Shown: piece after piece, positions 44,333-53,563 of the stretch
Position numbering within the stretch: position 1 is the stretch's first letter
Layout: each line of letters starts with the position of its first letter
Source of the DNA: Flavobacteriaceae bacterium PS02337
Lineage (GTDB): Bacteria; Bacteroidota; Bacteroidia; Flavobacteriales; Flavobacteriaceae
Direction of reading: 5' to 3'
DNA: 64,000 nt
Assembly (NCBI GenBank): GCA_029959285.1
Contig: JASCOE010000007.1
Coordinates: 62,001-126,000, forward strand
Program-made: the position numbers and the translations under genes
The notes under the pieces: model-generated
Told to the model about the DNA's origin: nothing
Database searches by the model: none
The model's input: only the letters and a program-made list of their open reading frames with translations

Positions 44333-44351
44333 TGGTATCACTTTGTAACCA
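44333..44351. promoter_or_regulatory. Candidate HxlR-regulator operator at the SDR promoter
   Basis: TGGTATCACTTTGTAACCA, with imperfect dyad symmetry (TGGTA at one end, TAACCA at the other). It is identical at 18 of 19 positions to 48597-48615 in front of the HxlR-type gene. Relative to the SDR gene it lies between its -7 box and the -33 region. Confidence 0.6.
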
Positions 44352-44563
44352 GTATCATAGAGTATACCAGAATTGAGTTTTAACATTTAAATGGCATCAA
44401 ATAATCAGTTTTTTCGAAAAATCGATTTTTAATGTTAAATATTGAGTTGATATTTTTTAGTTTTTCAGTTAAAATTCTTCGATATATTTATATTTTTAAG
44501 TCATTTTTCTTAATTTATTTTTAAAACTTCATTAAACAGCTGTTAAAACTTAACAAGAATTAA

Positions 44564-44593
44564 TTGAAAATCTTGCAAGAAAACGTATATTTG
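44564..44593 (+). promoter_or_regulatory. Promoter of the kai-like operon
   Basis: TTG at 44564-44566 and TATATTTG at 44586-44593 are 19 bases apart, an excellent TTG / TAnnTTTG match. Transcription would begin near 44600, giving a very short leader before the GTG start at 44617. Confidence 0.7.
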
Positions 44594-44616
44594 AGTCAAT
44601 ACAGAAATTTATTATC

Positions 44617-46290
44617 GTGCAAGAAAAAACAACATCACATAGTTTTATATTTCCAAAAACTCCTACTGGAGTTGACGGGCTAGACGAGATTACGGAAGGA
44701 GGATTTCCGCAAGGACGACCAATTTTGATCTGCGGTGGCGCTGGATGCGGAAAAACATTATTATCAATGCAGTTCCTAATAAAAGGAATTACAGAATATA
44801 ACGAACCCGGAGTTTTCATGTCTTTTGAAGAACCTTCGGACGATCTTACGCTAAATGTAAAATCATTAGGCTTTGATTTGGAACAACTTAAAAAAGATAA
44901 AAAACTCGTAGTAGATCATGTTCGTGTAGAAAGATCGGAAATTGAAGAAGCTGGAGAATACGATCTTGACGGCTTATTTATTCGTTTAGGTCACGCCATA
45001 GATTCTATAAAAGCAACTCGCGTTGTTTTGGACACCATTGAATCGCTATTTGCTGGTCTTGACAATCAAGCAATTTTGAGAGCTGAATTACGAAGATTAT
45101 TTCATTGGCTAAAAACCAAAGGCGTAACGGCGATTATTACAGGAGAACGAGGCGAAGCAACTTTAACCCGTCAAGGTTTAGAAGAATATGTTTCGGACTG
45201 TGTTATTGTTCTGGATCATCGCGTAATTGAGCAGGTTTCTACCAGAAGACTTCGTATTGTAAAACACAGAGGTTCAACACATGGCACAAACGAATATCCT
45301 TTTTTAATTGATGAAGATGGAATTTCGGTACTTCCTATTACTTCTTTAAAATTAGATAATGAAGTTTCTTCAGATGTAATTTCAACAGGAGTTCCGGGTT
45401 TAAATGACATGTTTAACGGTGGTGGATTTTACCGCGGTAGCAATATTCTGGTTTCTGGAACGGCTGGAACAGCAAAAACTACGATTGCAAGTTACTTTGC
45501 CAATCAGCAATGTGAAAATAAAGAAAGAACTATTTATTTCGCTTTTGAAGAATCTCCGCAACAATTGGTTCGTAACATGAAATCAATCGGAATTGATCTC
45601 GAAAAACATATTAATGATGGTTTACTGCAGATTCATTCTTCACGCCCGTCTTTAAATGGTCTTGAACTCCATTTGCTTACACTTAGAAAATTAATCAAAG
45701 AATTTAAACCAACTACAATAGTTATAGATCCAATTAGTAATCTTATTTCTGTTGGAAGCGAACATGAAGTACGTTCGATGCTGGTTCGTTTAATTGATAT
45801 GTTGAAAGCCCATAACATTACGGCATTATTTACTTCATTAAATAAACAAACTGAAAATTTCAGACCAGATCTTGCAGAAGAATCTGTATCTTCACTAGTA
45901 GATACTTGGATTACGGTTCGTGATATGGAAGGAATTGGCGAAAGAAATCGTGGTATTTTTATTGTAAAAGCACGAGGAATGGGACATTCTAACCAAGTTA
46001 GAGAGTTTGTTATTACGAATAAAGGAATCGAATTGTTGGATGTAGAATTAGGTCCGCAAGGAATTTTAACGGGTACGGCAAGACAATCGCATCAGTTTAA
46101 GAAAACCATTTCAAATATCAAGCTTCAAAACGAAATTAGTAGAAAAGACAGGGAAATTGAACGTAAACGTAAAGTTTTAGAAGCCAATATTGAAGCCCTT
46201 AAAAACGAATTTGAGTCGGCTGAAGAAGAATTAAGTATCCTTAAAGCAACAGAAGAATTGCAGGAAAAACTGTCTTCTAAGAAAAAATAA
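44617..46290 (+). CDS. kaiC: KaiC-like ATPase with two RecA-fold domains
   Basis: 557 residues from a GTG start, supported by the promoter just upstream. Both KaiC domains are present: CI with Walker A GGAGCGKT (40-47) and catalytic Glu71-Glu72, and CII with GTAGTAKT (281-288) and Glu311-Glu312. The positions that match cyanobacterial phosphosites Ser431-Thr432 are Ser425-Ser426 ([10 protein letters not shown]). A charged coiled coil (about 500-557) replaces the cyanobacterial tail that binds KaiA. It is followed by two kaiB-like genes, a kinase and a receiver, all close together. Circadian function is unproven; stress or timing signalling is more likely. Confidence 0.92.
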   Translation: MQEKTTSHSFIFPKTPTGVDGLDEITEGGFPQGRPILICGGAGCGKTLLSMQFLIKGITEYNEPGVFMSFEEPSDDLTLNVKSLGFDLEQLKKDKKLVVDHVRVERSEIEEAGEYDLDGLFIRLGHAIDSIKATRVVLDTIESLFAGLDNQAILRAELRRLFHWLKTKGVTAIITGERGEATLTRQGLEEYVSDCVIVLDHRVIEQVSTRRLRIVKHRGSTHGTNEYPFLIDEDGISVLPITSLKLDNEVSSDVISTGVPGLNDMFNGGGFYRGSNILVSGTAGTAKTTIASYFANQQCENKERTIYFAFEESPQQLVRNMKSIGIDLEKHINDGLLQIHSSRPSLNGLELHLLTLRKLIKEFKPTTIVIDPISNLISVGSEHEVRSMLVRLIDMLKAHNITALFTSLNKQTENFRPDLAEESVSSLVDTWITVRDMEGIGERNRGIFIVKARGMGHSNQVREFVITNKGIELLDVELGPQGILTGTARQSHQFKKTISNIKLQNEISRKDREIERKRKVLEANIEALKNEFESAEEELSILKATEELQEKLSSKKK

Positions 46291-46295
46291 AAGAA

Positions 46296-46589
46296 ATGAA
46301 AAAAGAAGTAGCAGAGTGGCAATTATTGCTTTATATAGCAGGACAAACGCCAAAATCAATAAAAGCACTCGAAAACATAAAAAAATATGCCGAAGAACAT
46401 TTGAAAGGAAAATACAGCATCGAGATTATCGATTTGCTGAAAAGTCCACAATTAGCAGAAGGCGATCAGATTTTGGCTGTACCGACTTTGGTGCGCAAAT
46501 TTCCTGAACCTATTCGTAAAATTATCGGTGACCTTTCTAATGAAGAAAGAGTGCTTGTAGGTCTTAACATTAAACCTATAAAATCTTAA
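46296..46589 (+). CDS. kaiB: KaiB-like protein 1
   Basis: 97 residues, normal for KaiB. It has the N-terminal [19 protein letters not shown], the segment [19 protein letters not shown] with the cis-Pro region, and [19 protein letters not shown], all of which match cyanobacterial KaiB closely. KaiB binds the CI ring of KaiC after a change of fold. It begins 5 bases after the kaiC-like gene. Of the two KaiB copies in this operon it is the more canonical. Confidence 0.92.
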   Translation: MKKEVAEWQLLLYIAGQTPKSIKALENIKKYAEEHLKGKYSIEIIDLLKSPQLAEGDQILAVPTLVRKFPEPIRKIIGDLSNEERVLVGLNIKPIKS

Positions 46590-46592
46590 ATC

Positions 46593-46892
46593 ATGGAAGA
46601 TTCATCTGATGGCACAAGTACAACCAAACATAAGTTTACACTTTTTGTTTCAGGTATGTCTGTTAAATCAGGACATGCAATCGAAAATTTACGCAAAATC
46701 TGCGACACTTACCTTAAAGACAATTATGAATTAGAAATTATCGATATCAGCCGTGATAAAGAACAAGCCGTAATTCATCAAATTGTAGCTATTCCGACAT
46801 TGATAAAAACATATCCAGAACCTAAAAGAATTATTCTGGGCGATTTATCAGATAAAGAAAAAGTGTTATACCTGCTTAATTTAACCCAATAA
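46593..46892 (+). CDS. KaiB-like protein 2, divergent
   Basis: 99 residues, paralogous to the preceding gene. It keeps FTLFVSGMSVKSGHAIENL, IPTLIKTYPEPKR and ILGDLSDKEKVLYLLNL but lacks the PQLAE motif of KaiB (here SRDKEQAVIHQ). The gap to the first kaiB-like gene is 3 bases. It may be a competing partner for KaiC, or may keep the thioredoxin-like fold and bind the kinase, as the KaiB-like domain of SasA does. This is inference. Confidence 0.88.
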   Translation: MEDSSDGTSTTKHKFTLFVSGMSVKSGHAIENLRKICDTYLKDNYELEIIDISRDKEQAVIHQIVAIPTLIKTYPEPKRIILGDLSDKEKVLYLLNLTQ

Positions 46893-46893
46893 T

Positions 46894-48150
46894 TTGAAGG
46901 AAAATAAACAAGATATAGCCGCATTATTAGCTGAAATTGAATCATTAAAGGAAGAACTTTATGAATCAACTAGCATTGTTAATGCGATAAAACAAGGAGA
47001 TGTAGATGCGCTTGTAGTAAGCAGCAATGGAGTTCCAGAGATTTATTCTATGGAAACTGCCGATTATACCTATCGCCTTCTTATTGAAAAATTTGGTCAG
47101 GGTGCTCTAAGCATTACCCGAAAAGGGCTTATACTGTATTGCAATGAATACTTTTCGAAATTAGTTGGAATTCCGTCAGAAAAAATTATTGGAAATTATC
47201 TCAGTGAATATTTTGTTAGTCCTTCTCAATTTGTTTCTATAATTGAAGCGCTTCGCTACGGCATTACAACTCATGAAATTCTTTTTAAATCGGAGAATGA
47301 AAAAAAGATTTTCCCTGCATATATTGCTTTAACAGATCTTGAACCATCTGTAGAAGCAATCGGAATTGTAATTACCGATTTAACCGAAAAGAAAAAACAC
47401 GAAGAAGCTTTAATTCGCCATCAGGCAGAATTAGAAGAAAAAATAGATGAACTGAATAAAACAAATCGTAATCTGGAAGAATTTATTCATGTAATATCTC
47501 ACGATTTAAAAGAACCACTTCGAAAAATCGTAATGAATACGAGCAGAATTGATGAGAGTTATTTTAAAGAAGCAGAGGTTAAAGCCATAAATGTGATGAA
47601 ATTATCTGCGTTGAGATTAAATTCACTTGTAGACGATTTAGTGCAATATTCATCGCATACCGCTCAGGAAGAACGAACAGAAATCGATTTGAAAACTGTA
47701 ATTTCGGAAGTTGTTGAGGATTTTGAAATCTTAATTTCGGATAAAAATGCGAGTATCAAAACAGGAAAACTGCCTACGGTTAAAGCTTCTAAAGTACAAA
47801 TGCGACAGCTTTTCTCTAATCTAATTTCAAATGCTATAAAATACAGTAAAACAGGAATTCCTCCGATAATTGAAATCCATCAAGAAGAGAATTTAGATGA
47901 CGAAAAATCAAATCAAAACACTAAATTTGTCAAAGTTCAGATAAAAGATAACGGTATTGGAATGGAAGAAAACCATTTACTTAAAATTTTTATCATTTTT
48001 CAGCGACTTCATGCACGAAACGAATATTCAGGAAACGGTATTGGTCTTGCAATCTGTAAAAAAATCATGGAAAATCATTCCGGAAATATTACAGTTGAAA
48101 GTACGCTGAACGAAGGAACAACATTTAATCTTTACTTCCCCATTATATAA
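46894..48150 (+). CDS. PAS-domain sensor histidine kinase of the kai-like operon
   Basis: 418 residues from a TTG start one base after the stop of the second kaiB-like gene; no ATG lies near. It has an N-terminal coiled coil (about 5-45), a PAS domain (about 60-170), a HisKA domain with HVISHDLKEPLRK (His near 203) and a HATPase domain with LISNAIKYSKTG, IKDNGIGM and GNGIGLAICKK. It has no membrane helix, so it is cytoplasmic. The layout resembles bacteriophytochrome-type kinases with Rcp-like partners. It probably reads the KaiC/KaiB state or an unknown ligand. Confidence 0.9.
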   Translation: MKENKQDIAALLAEIESLKEELYESTSIVNAIKQGDVDALVVSSNGVPEIYSMETADYTYRLLIEKFGQGALSITRKGLILYCNEYFSKLVGIPSEKIIGNYLSEYFVSPSQFVSIIEALRYGITTHEILFKSENEKKIFPAYIALTDLEPSVEAIGIVITDLTEKKKHEEALIRHQAELEEKIDELNKTNRNLEEFIHVISHDLKEPLRKIVMNTSRIDESYFKEAEVKAINVMKLSALRLNSLVDDLVQYSSHTAQEERTEIDLKTVISEVVEDFEILISDKNASIKTGKLPTVKASKVQMRQLFSNLISNAIKYSKTGIPPIIEIHQEENLDDEKSNQNTKFVKVQIKDNGIGMEENHLLKIFIIFQRLHARNEYSGNGIGLAICKKIMENHSGNITVESTLNEGTTFNLYFPII

Positions 48151-48151
48151 A

Positions 48152-48556
48152 ATGCCAGAAAAATATAATCTACATATCGTAATTGCCGAAGATGACATGG
48201 ATGACGCTGATGTTATCACAGAAACTTTTACAAATAATCCGAATTTTAGCAAAGTAAGTCTTGTAGCAAATGGCGAAGAACTGCTTAACTTTCTAAAAAA
48301 CGATTCAAATCCAAATCCCGACGTTATTCTAACCGATATCAATATGCCTCTTGTTGATGGCATTGAGGCTTTGCAGGAAATTCTTAATACTAAAGAATTA
48401 AAAGATATTCCGTGTTTTGTTTATTCTACGAGCATTAATCCGTCGTACAAAGAAAAATGCGATGATCTTGGCGTAAAGGCATATCTTATTAAACCATATT
48501 CTTTTGAAGCTTTCGCTGAAATTCCGAAAACTATTTTAAGTATTATACAAGAGTAA
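48152..48556 (+). CDS. Single-domain response regulator (Rcp1-like)
   Basis: 134 residues, a receiver with no output domain. The acidic pair is at AEDDMDD (about 12-18), the phosphorylation site is Asp62 (ILTDINMPLVDG), Thr/Ser is in YSTSINPS and Lys in LIKPYSFE. It starts 1 base after the kinase stop codon and is its likely partner. Without an output domain it must work through protein contacts or as a phosphate relay. Confidence 0.93.
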   Translation: MPEKYNLHIVIAEDDMDDADVITETFTNNPNFSKVSLVANGEELLNFLKNDSNPNPDVILTDINMPLVDGIEALQEILNTKELKDIPCFVYSTSINPSYKEKCDDLGVKAYLIKPYSFEAFAEIPKTILSIIQE

Positions 48557-48596
48557 ATTTCGTTTCAAGTTTTTTTTATCATTCTTTTAGGTTTTT

Positions 48597-48615
48597 TGGT
48601 ATAACTTTGTAACCA
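48597..48615. promoter_or_regulatory. Candidate HxlR-regulator operator over its own promoter
   Basis: TGGTATAACTTTGTAACCA contains a -7 box TAACTTTG at 48602-48609, 35 bases upstream of the HxlR-type start codon. It differs in one base from 44333-44351. Binding here would block the promoter, so autorepression is likely. Confidence 0.6.
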
Positions 48616-48643
48616 TCAATTTCTAAACTAATGCTGTTTTGTT

Positions 48644-48979
48644 ATGGAAAGAAATCAGAAAGAAGAAGTACAAGCGCTTCAAGATACTTTACACGTTTTA
48701 GGCGGAAAATGGCGATTGCCAATTATCAATTCTATTTGCAACGGAAACATTCGTTTTAGAGAAATCGAACGCAGTATTCCTGGAATTACAACACGTATGC
48801 TTTCGAGAGAACTCAAAGAAATGGAAATTAATATGCTGATTAAAAGAACCGAAGATCGCGATGCCGAAATTCAGGTAAAATATGAGTCGACACCTTATTG
48901 TAAATCATTTGCACCAGTTATTGAAGAAATGATAAAATGGGGAAAATCGCATCGACAAGAAATCATCAAAAAATCATAA
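48644..48979 (+). CDS. HxlR-family transcriptional regulator
   Basis: 111 residues with the family pattern LHVLGGKWRLPIINSI, GNIRFREIERSIPGITTRMLSRELKEMEI and a winged-helix end YESTPYCKSFAPVIEEMIKWG. There is no Cys in the N-terminal position used by HypR-type redox sensors. HxlR proteins usually control oxidoreductase genes nearby; the shared 19-bp element indicates the SDR gene at 43546 as a target. The kai-like operon lies between the two. Confidence 0.92.
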   Translation: MERNQKEEVQALQDTLHVLGGKWRLPIINSICNGNIRFREIERSIPGITTRMLSRELKEMEINMLIKRTEDRDAEIQVKYESTPYCKSFAPVIEEMIKWGKSHRQEIIKKS

Positions 48980-49169
48980 AACACATCTTATTTTCTTTCA
49001 TAAAATCATCCGTTTTTAGATCAAAAAACAACTAAATGAGCTTAAAAAGTGCTTAAAAATGTTGTTTTTATATGATTTTCAGCCATAAAAGCCTTATCTT
49101 ACAGAAATATTAAAAGTCGATTCTGTTGGCCCTGTCGGCGGTTTATTATCAATTTCTAAAAACAATAAA

Positions 49170-50243
49170 ATGAAACAACTTCTACAGTGGACCATCATTA
49201 TTCCGATTCTATCTTGGGTTCTTTTCTTTAGCGGACTAGTCGATAACAGCAGTATTTTTCAAATTGTTGCTAGTATTTTACTTATTCTCAGCGTAATGTC
49301 GGCAGTTCATCATTCTGAAATTATAGCAGAACGCGTTGGAGAACCTTACGGAACGATAATTTTGGCCATTTCGATAACTGTAATTGAAGTTTCTATCATT
49401 ATATCTTTAATGCTTTCTGAAGGTTCAGAAGCTGCATCATTAGCCAGAGATACGGTTTACGCAGCCACAATGCTAATTTTAAACGGAATTATCGGTTTGT
49501 GTCTTCTTATTGGAAGCATCAAACATTACGAACAGAATTTTTCGACTTCTTCTGTAACAATTGGTTTAGTTTCACTGATTTCTATTATTGTGTTTACGTT
49601 GGTCTTCCCTACTTTTACAGAAAGCGTTCACGGTTCTTATTATTCTACTCCACAATTAATATTTGCTTCAATTGCTTGTATTGTCATTTATGGTTCGTTT
49701 CTTTTTGCACAAACCAAAGGATATCGACAATATTTTCTAACGAATGGAACTGATGAAGATGCAAAAACTCATCCGATAGAAATCAATAATAAAACATTTT
49801 ATACTAGTCTAATTTTTCTTTTAATCAGTTTAGGAATTGTGGTTTTGTTAGCTAAAACTCTTTCGCCAACAATTGAAACTATTATTATAGGTTACAATCT
49901 TCCGAAATCTCTCGTTGGAGTAATTATCGCAATCATTATTTTATTGCCAGAAGCTGTTGCAGCAATTATCGCCGCGAGAAAAAACAGATTACAAACCAGT
50001 CTTAATTTGGCTTTAGGTTCTGCCCTAGCCAGTATCGGATTAACGATTCCGAGTGTTGCTGCGGTTTGTATTGTAATGAATATGCCAATTGCATTGGGAC
50101 TTGATATTAAATCAATCGTTTTATTGGCTTTATCTGTTTTTACTGTAATGCTTTCTTTAAGCAAAGGCAAATCTAATATTGTTTATGGTGTTGTACTTTT
50201 GGTTAATTTATTTGCTTTTATGTTTTTGATGATTTATCCTTGA
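49170..50243 (+). CDS. chaA: Ca2+/H+ (Na+/H+) antiporter, ChaA-type
   Basis: 357 residues with about eleven membrane helices. The two CaCA-family alpha repeats are visible: GEPYGTIILAISITVIEVSIIISLML in the N-terminal half (positions about 69-94) and LVGVIIAIIILLPEAVAAIIAARKN in the C-terminal half, each with the ion-binding Glu. The length is close to E. coli ChaA. It exports Ca2+, Na+ or K+ in exchange for protons at alkaline pH. It has no operon partner. Confidence 0.92.
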   Translation: MKQLLQWTIIIPILSWVLFFSGLVDNSSIFQIVASILLILSVMSAVHHSEIIAERVGEPYGTIILAISITVIEVSIIISLMLSEGSEAASLARDTVYAATMLILNGIIGLCLLIGSIKHYEQNFSTSSVTIGLVSLISIIVFTLVFPTFTESVHGSYYSTPQLIFASIACIVIYGSFLFAQTKGYRQYFLTNGTDEDAKTHPIEINNKTFYTSLIFLLISLGIVVLLAKTLSPTIETIIIGYNLPKSLVGVIIAIIILLPEAVAAIIAARKNRLQTSLNLALGSALASIGLTIPSVAAVCIVMNMPIALGLDIKSIVLLALSVFTVMLSLSKGKSNIVYGVVLLVNLFAFMFLMIYP

Positions 50244-50586
50244 TATTTTTAAACACATAGTTTTCGCATACGATGTTAACTTTGTCAAAGTTCGAAACTT
50301 TGACAAAGTTTAATACGATTTCAATAATTACAACGATATAGTTCACAAACAGCATTATAAGTGTATTTTCAACACCTGTAAAAGTATCACAATAAAGACC
50401 AAAAGTGAACTATTTTACTCCTCATTTTTCATCATTTTTCTCTAACTTAGCGCTCTACATTTTGAAATGTAAGATTAAAATAAACTTTGTTTTTCTGCAA
50501 AACATTGATTGAAAAAGAATTACCAAACTTTCTCTTACTTTTTGCTAGAAAAAACATTCTTCTAATAATTTAGTTAATTGAAAACT
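50244..50586. other. Non-coding interval before gnd
   Basis: A 343-base interval with one 33-bp palindromic repeat (50278-50310). The rest is AT-rich leader sequence. A TACTTTTTG stretch about 45 bases before gnd is one base too long for a -7 box. No gene was seen. Confidence 0.55.
50278..50310. repeat. 33-bp palindromic dispersed repeat, copy 1
   Basis: Almost perfectly symmetric, with AACTTTGTCAAAGTT at the left and its complement at the right around TTCGAA. The same 33 bases with one change occur at 62864-62896. Confidence 0.75.
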
Positions 50587-51996
50587 ATGAACAAATTTGA
50601 TTTTGGAATTGTAGGACTCGGTGTAATGGGCCGTAACTTACTTTTAAATATTGCAAGCCATAACTTCGCGGCGGCAGGTTTAGATTTAGATACAGAAAAA
50701 GTCAATTCTCTTCAGCAAGAAGCTGATGCAGACCATACTATTGAAGCGACTACAGATGTCAAGCGCTTTGTTGAGCTTATTCAACAGCCAAGAGCAATTA
50801 TGTTGTTGGTTCCAGCGGGAAAACCTGTTGACAGCGCAATTGCAAGTTTACTTCCTCATTTAGATAAAGGAGATATTATTATTGACGGTGGAAATACTTA
50901 TTTTACCGATACTGACAGACGATTTTTAGAATTATCTGAAAAAGGAATTCATTTCTTCGGAATGGGAATTTCAGGTGGAGAAAAAGGAGCTCGTTTCGGT
51001 CCTGCTATGATGCCAGGTGGAGATCAAAAAGCTTACGAAAGATTACGTCCTATTTTTGAAGCAATTGCTGCAAAAGTTGATGGAGAACCTTGTGTAGAAT
51101 ATTTAGGAAATGGTTCTGCTGGAAACTACGTAAAAATGGTTCACAACGGAATAGAGTACGGAATTATGCAGTTGATTTCTGAGATTTATGACTTAATGAA
51201 AAGAGGTTATAATTTGGATGATGAAACGATTCAGAAAACTTTTGCTGAATGGAATCAAACGGATGACTTAAGATCGTATTTGATTGAAATTACCGGGAAC
51301 ATTTTAAAACAAAAAGACGAAGACGGAACTCAGTTAATTAATAAAATTTCTGATTGGGCAAGATCTAAAGGTACAGGAAAATGGACTTCGCAAAACGCGA
51401 TGGATTTACAAGTTCCAGTTCCGACTATTGACGCTGCAGTTAACATGCGCGATATGTCTAAAACAAAACCAGAAAGAATTGAAGCGGCTAAGAAATTAGT
51501 TTGGAATGCAGCTGATTCTAATATTTCTAAAAGTGAAGCAATTGCAGCTTTAAAATCGTCTTTGTTTTTCTCTATCGTTGTAACTTATGCTCAAGGATTA
51601 GCGCAACTTCACACCGCTTCTAAAGAATACAATTACGGATTAAATTTAGAAACAGTTGCTAAAATCTGGCGTGGCGGATGTATCATTCGTGCTACGATTT
51701 TAGAAGATTTCAGAAAAGCATACGTTGCAAAAGCAGATTTGCCAAACTTACTTTTAGATGGCGGAATTGCTTCAAAATTAACAGAAAACCAAGCAGGAAT
51801 GAGAGCTGTAATTCAGTTTGCAGTTCAACAAGGATTACCAGTTTCTGGATTAATGAATTCTTTAGCTTATTTTGACGCTTACCGTTCTGCAAATCTGCCT
51901 ACAAACCTAATTCAAGCGCAGCGTGATTATTTTGGAGCGCATACTTACGAACGTATCGACAAAGAAGGCGTTTTCCATACACAATGGGCTGAATAA
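50587..51996 (+). CDS. gnd: 6-phosphogluconate dehydrogenase, decarboxylating
   Basis: 469 residues from the ATG at 50587; a TTG three codons upstream was not preferred. The Rossmann motif GIVGLGVMGRNL opens the protein; IIDGGNTYFTDTDRR and GISGGEKGARFGPAMMPGG are the standard substrate-binding motifs, and MVHNGIEYGIMQ holds the catalytic Lys-x2-Asn equivalent. It oxidises 6-phosphogluconate to ribulose-5-phosphate and CO2 with NADP+. It is followed by zwf after 28 bases and then by pgl, so the three oxidative pentose phosphate genes form one operon. Confidence 0.97.
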   Translation: MNKFDFGIVGLGVMGRNLLLNIASHNFAAAGLDLDTEKVNSLQQEADADHTIEATTDVKRFVELIQQPRAIMLLVPAGKPVDSAIASLLPHLDKGDIIIDGGNTYFTDTDRRFLELSEKGIHFFGMGISGGEKGARFGPAMMPGGDQKAYERLRPIFEAIAAKVDGEPCVEYLGNGSAGNYVKMVHNGIEYGIMQLISEIYDLMKRGYNLDDETIQKTFAEWNQTDDLRSYLIEITGNILKQKDEDGTQLINKISDWARSKGTGKWTSQNAMDLQVPVPTIDAAVNMRDMSKTKPERIEAAKKLVWNAADSNISKSEAIAALKSSLFFSIVVTYAQGLAQLHTASKEYNYGLNLETVAKIWRGGCIIRATILEDFRKAYVAKADLPNLLLDGGIASKLTENQAGMRAVIQFAVQQGLPVSGLMNSLAYFDAYRSANLPTNLIQAQRDYFGAHTYERIDKEGVFHTQWAE

Positions 51997-52024
51997 CAAT
52001 TAAAGCAACACAACTACAACCACA

Positions 52025-53563
52025 ATGACTAAAAATAAACTTAAGAATCCAACAATCATTGTTATTTTTGGAGGAACAGGAGATTTGGCAAAGAGAAAGC
52101 TCTTTCCCGCATTTCAGAATCTGTACCTTGACGGACGTTTGTCTGAAAAGTTTCAGATAATTGCTCTTGGAAGAGCAGAAAAAACCAATGAAGATTTTCG
52201 CAGTTATGTCGCAGAAAACCTAAATCTTTTTTCAAGAAGAAAAGGAATTGATGATCCAGAAACTGAAAAATTTCTTTCGCACATAACTTATCATAGTCTT
52301 GATATCGATAAAGAAGAATCGTATATCGGTTTGAATGAAAAGATTAATGCTTTTGACCAAGCTTTTGGCGAACGCGCTAATCGTCTTTTCTATCTTTCGA
52401 TTACACCTTCTTTTATTTCAACAATTTCTAGCAATATCAAAAAAATCGGACTTGCGGCAAACCCGAAACAAGACCGTATTATTATTGAAAAACCATTTGG
52501 TTACGATAAAACTTCTGCTATTGAATTGAATGAAATGCTTTCGCAGACTTTTAAAGAAGAGCAGATTTATAGAATTGACCATTATTTAGGTAAAGAAACT
52601 GTTCAGAATATTTTGGCTTTCCGTTTTGGAAATTCGATGTTCGAACCTTTATGGAGCCGTAATTTTATTGATTTTGTGCAAATTACCGTTGCAGAAGAAG
52701 TTGGCGTTGAAGAACGAGGCGGATTCTACGAAGGTGTCGGAGCATTAAAAGATATGATTCAGAACCATTTGCTTCAAATCTTATGTATGACGGCTATGGA
52801 AGCGCCTGCGTCTTTAAATGCAGATGATATTCGTAACCGAAAAGCAGATGTTTTAAAATCTATTCGCCGTATTAAACCAGACGAAGTTGATCATTATATT
52901 GTTAGAGGTCAATACGATGCTGGTGAAATAAAAGGCGTTCCGGTTCCAGGATATCGTCAAGACAAAGGCATTGCACCAGATTCTAATACAGAAACCTATG
53001 TAGCAATGAAGATTTATTTGGACAACTGGAGATGGCAAGGAATTCCGTTTTATTTGCGTTCTGGAAAAAGAATGGAAGAAAAACAATCTTCAATCATAAT
53101 TCAGTTTAAACCAGTTCCACATTCTTCATTTTCATATGGAAAAGAAGGTATGACACCAAATAGATTGATTATCAATATTCAACCTTCAATGGACATTAAA
53201 CTGCAATTTATGACCAAAAAACCAGGTTTGTCAATGTCTTTAAGACCCGCAGAAATGGTATTTGATTATTTTTCTTGTTCTACAATGTCGCCAGAAGCTT
53301 ATGAAACATTGCTTGCAGATGCATTATTAGGCGATCCTACTCTATTTATGCGTTGGGATCAGGTCGAAGAAGCTTGGGACGCAATTGATACCATTCAACA
53401 AGTTTGGAAAACAACTGCTCCAAAGAATTTCCCAAATTACAAAGCAGGAAGTTGGGGACCAGAAGAAGCTGACGAATTGTTGGCTCGCCAAGGACACAAA
53501 TGGATTCCGAATACACAAACAAAAAAAGAAGAAGAAGTTTTAAATGATACAGATTTACAATAA
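52025..53563 (+). CDS. zwf: Glucose-6-phosphate 1-dehydrogenase
   Basis: 512 residues. The NADP-binding motif IFGGTGDLAKRKLFPA is at 14-29 and the active-site signature RIDHYLGKETVQN includes the catalytic His. It makes 6-phosphogluconolactone and NADPH in the first step of the oxidative pentose phosphate pathway. Its 3' end overlaps the start of pgl by 20 bases, which suggests translational coupling. Confidence 0.97.
   Translation: MTKNKLKNPTIIVIFGGTGDLAKRKLFPAFQNLYLDGRLSEKFQIIALGRAEKTNEDFRSYVAENLNLFSRRKGIDDPETEKFLSHITYHSLDIDKEESYIGLNEKINAFDQAFGERANRLFYLSITPSFISTISSNIKKIGLAANPKQDRIIIEKPFGYDKTSAIELNEMLSQTFKEEQIYRIDHYLGKETVQNILAFRFGNSMFEPLWSRNFIDFVQITVAEEVGVEERGGFYEGVGALKDMIQNHLLQILCMTAMEAPASLNADDIRNRKADVLKSIRRIKPDEVDHYIVRGQYDAGEIKGVPVPGYRQDKGIAPDSNTETYVAMKIYLDNWRWQGIPFYLRSGKRMEEKQSSIIIQFKPVPHSSFSYGKEGMTPNRLIINIQPSMDIKLQFMTKKPGLSMSLRPAEMVFDYFSCSTMSPEAYETLLADALLGDPTLFMRWDQVEEAWDAIDTIQQVWKTTAPKNFPNYKAGSWGPEEADELLARQGHKWIPNTQTKKEEEVLNDTDLQ

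Larger units (their letters stand above)
44290..44616. other. Divergent intergenic region of SDR and kai operon
   Basis: A 327-base interval with a minus-strand -7 box at 44316-44323, the candidate HxlR site at 44333-44351 and the kai promoter at 44564-44593. The middle (44360-44560) is AT-rich with no gene or other signal that I can name. Confidence 0.6.

Noticed and set aside
46894-48150. SasA orthologue
   Set aside because: SasA has an N-terminal KaiB-like domain; this kinase has a coiled coil and PAS domain instead, so it is only a functional analogue at best.
48980-49169. Metal-responsive riboswitch in front of chaA
   Set aside because: The leader has a GGCCCTGTCGGCGG stretch but no paired architecture matching the manganese or magnesium riboswitches.
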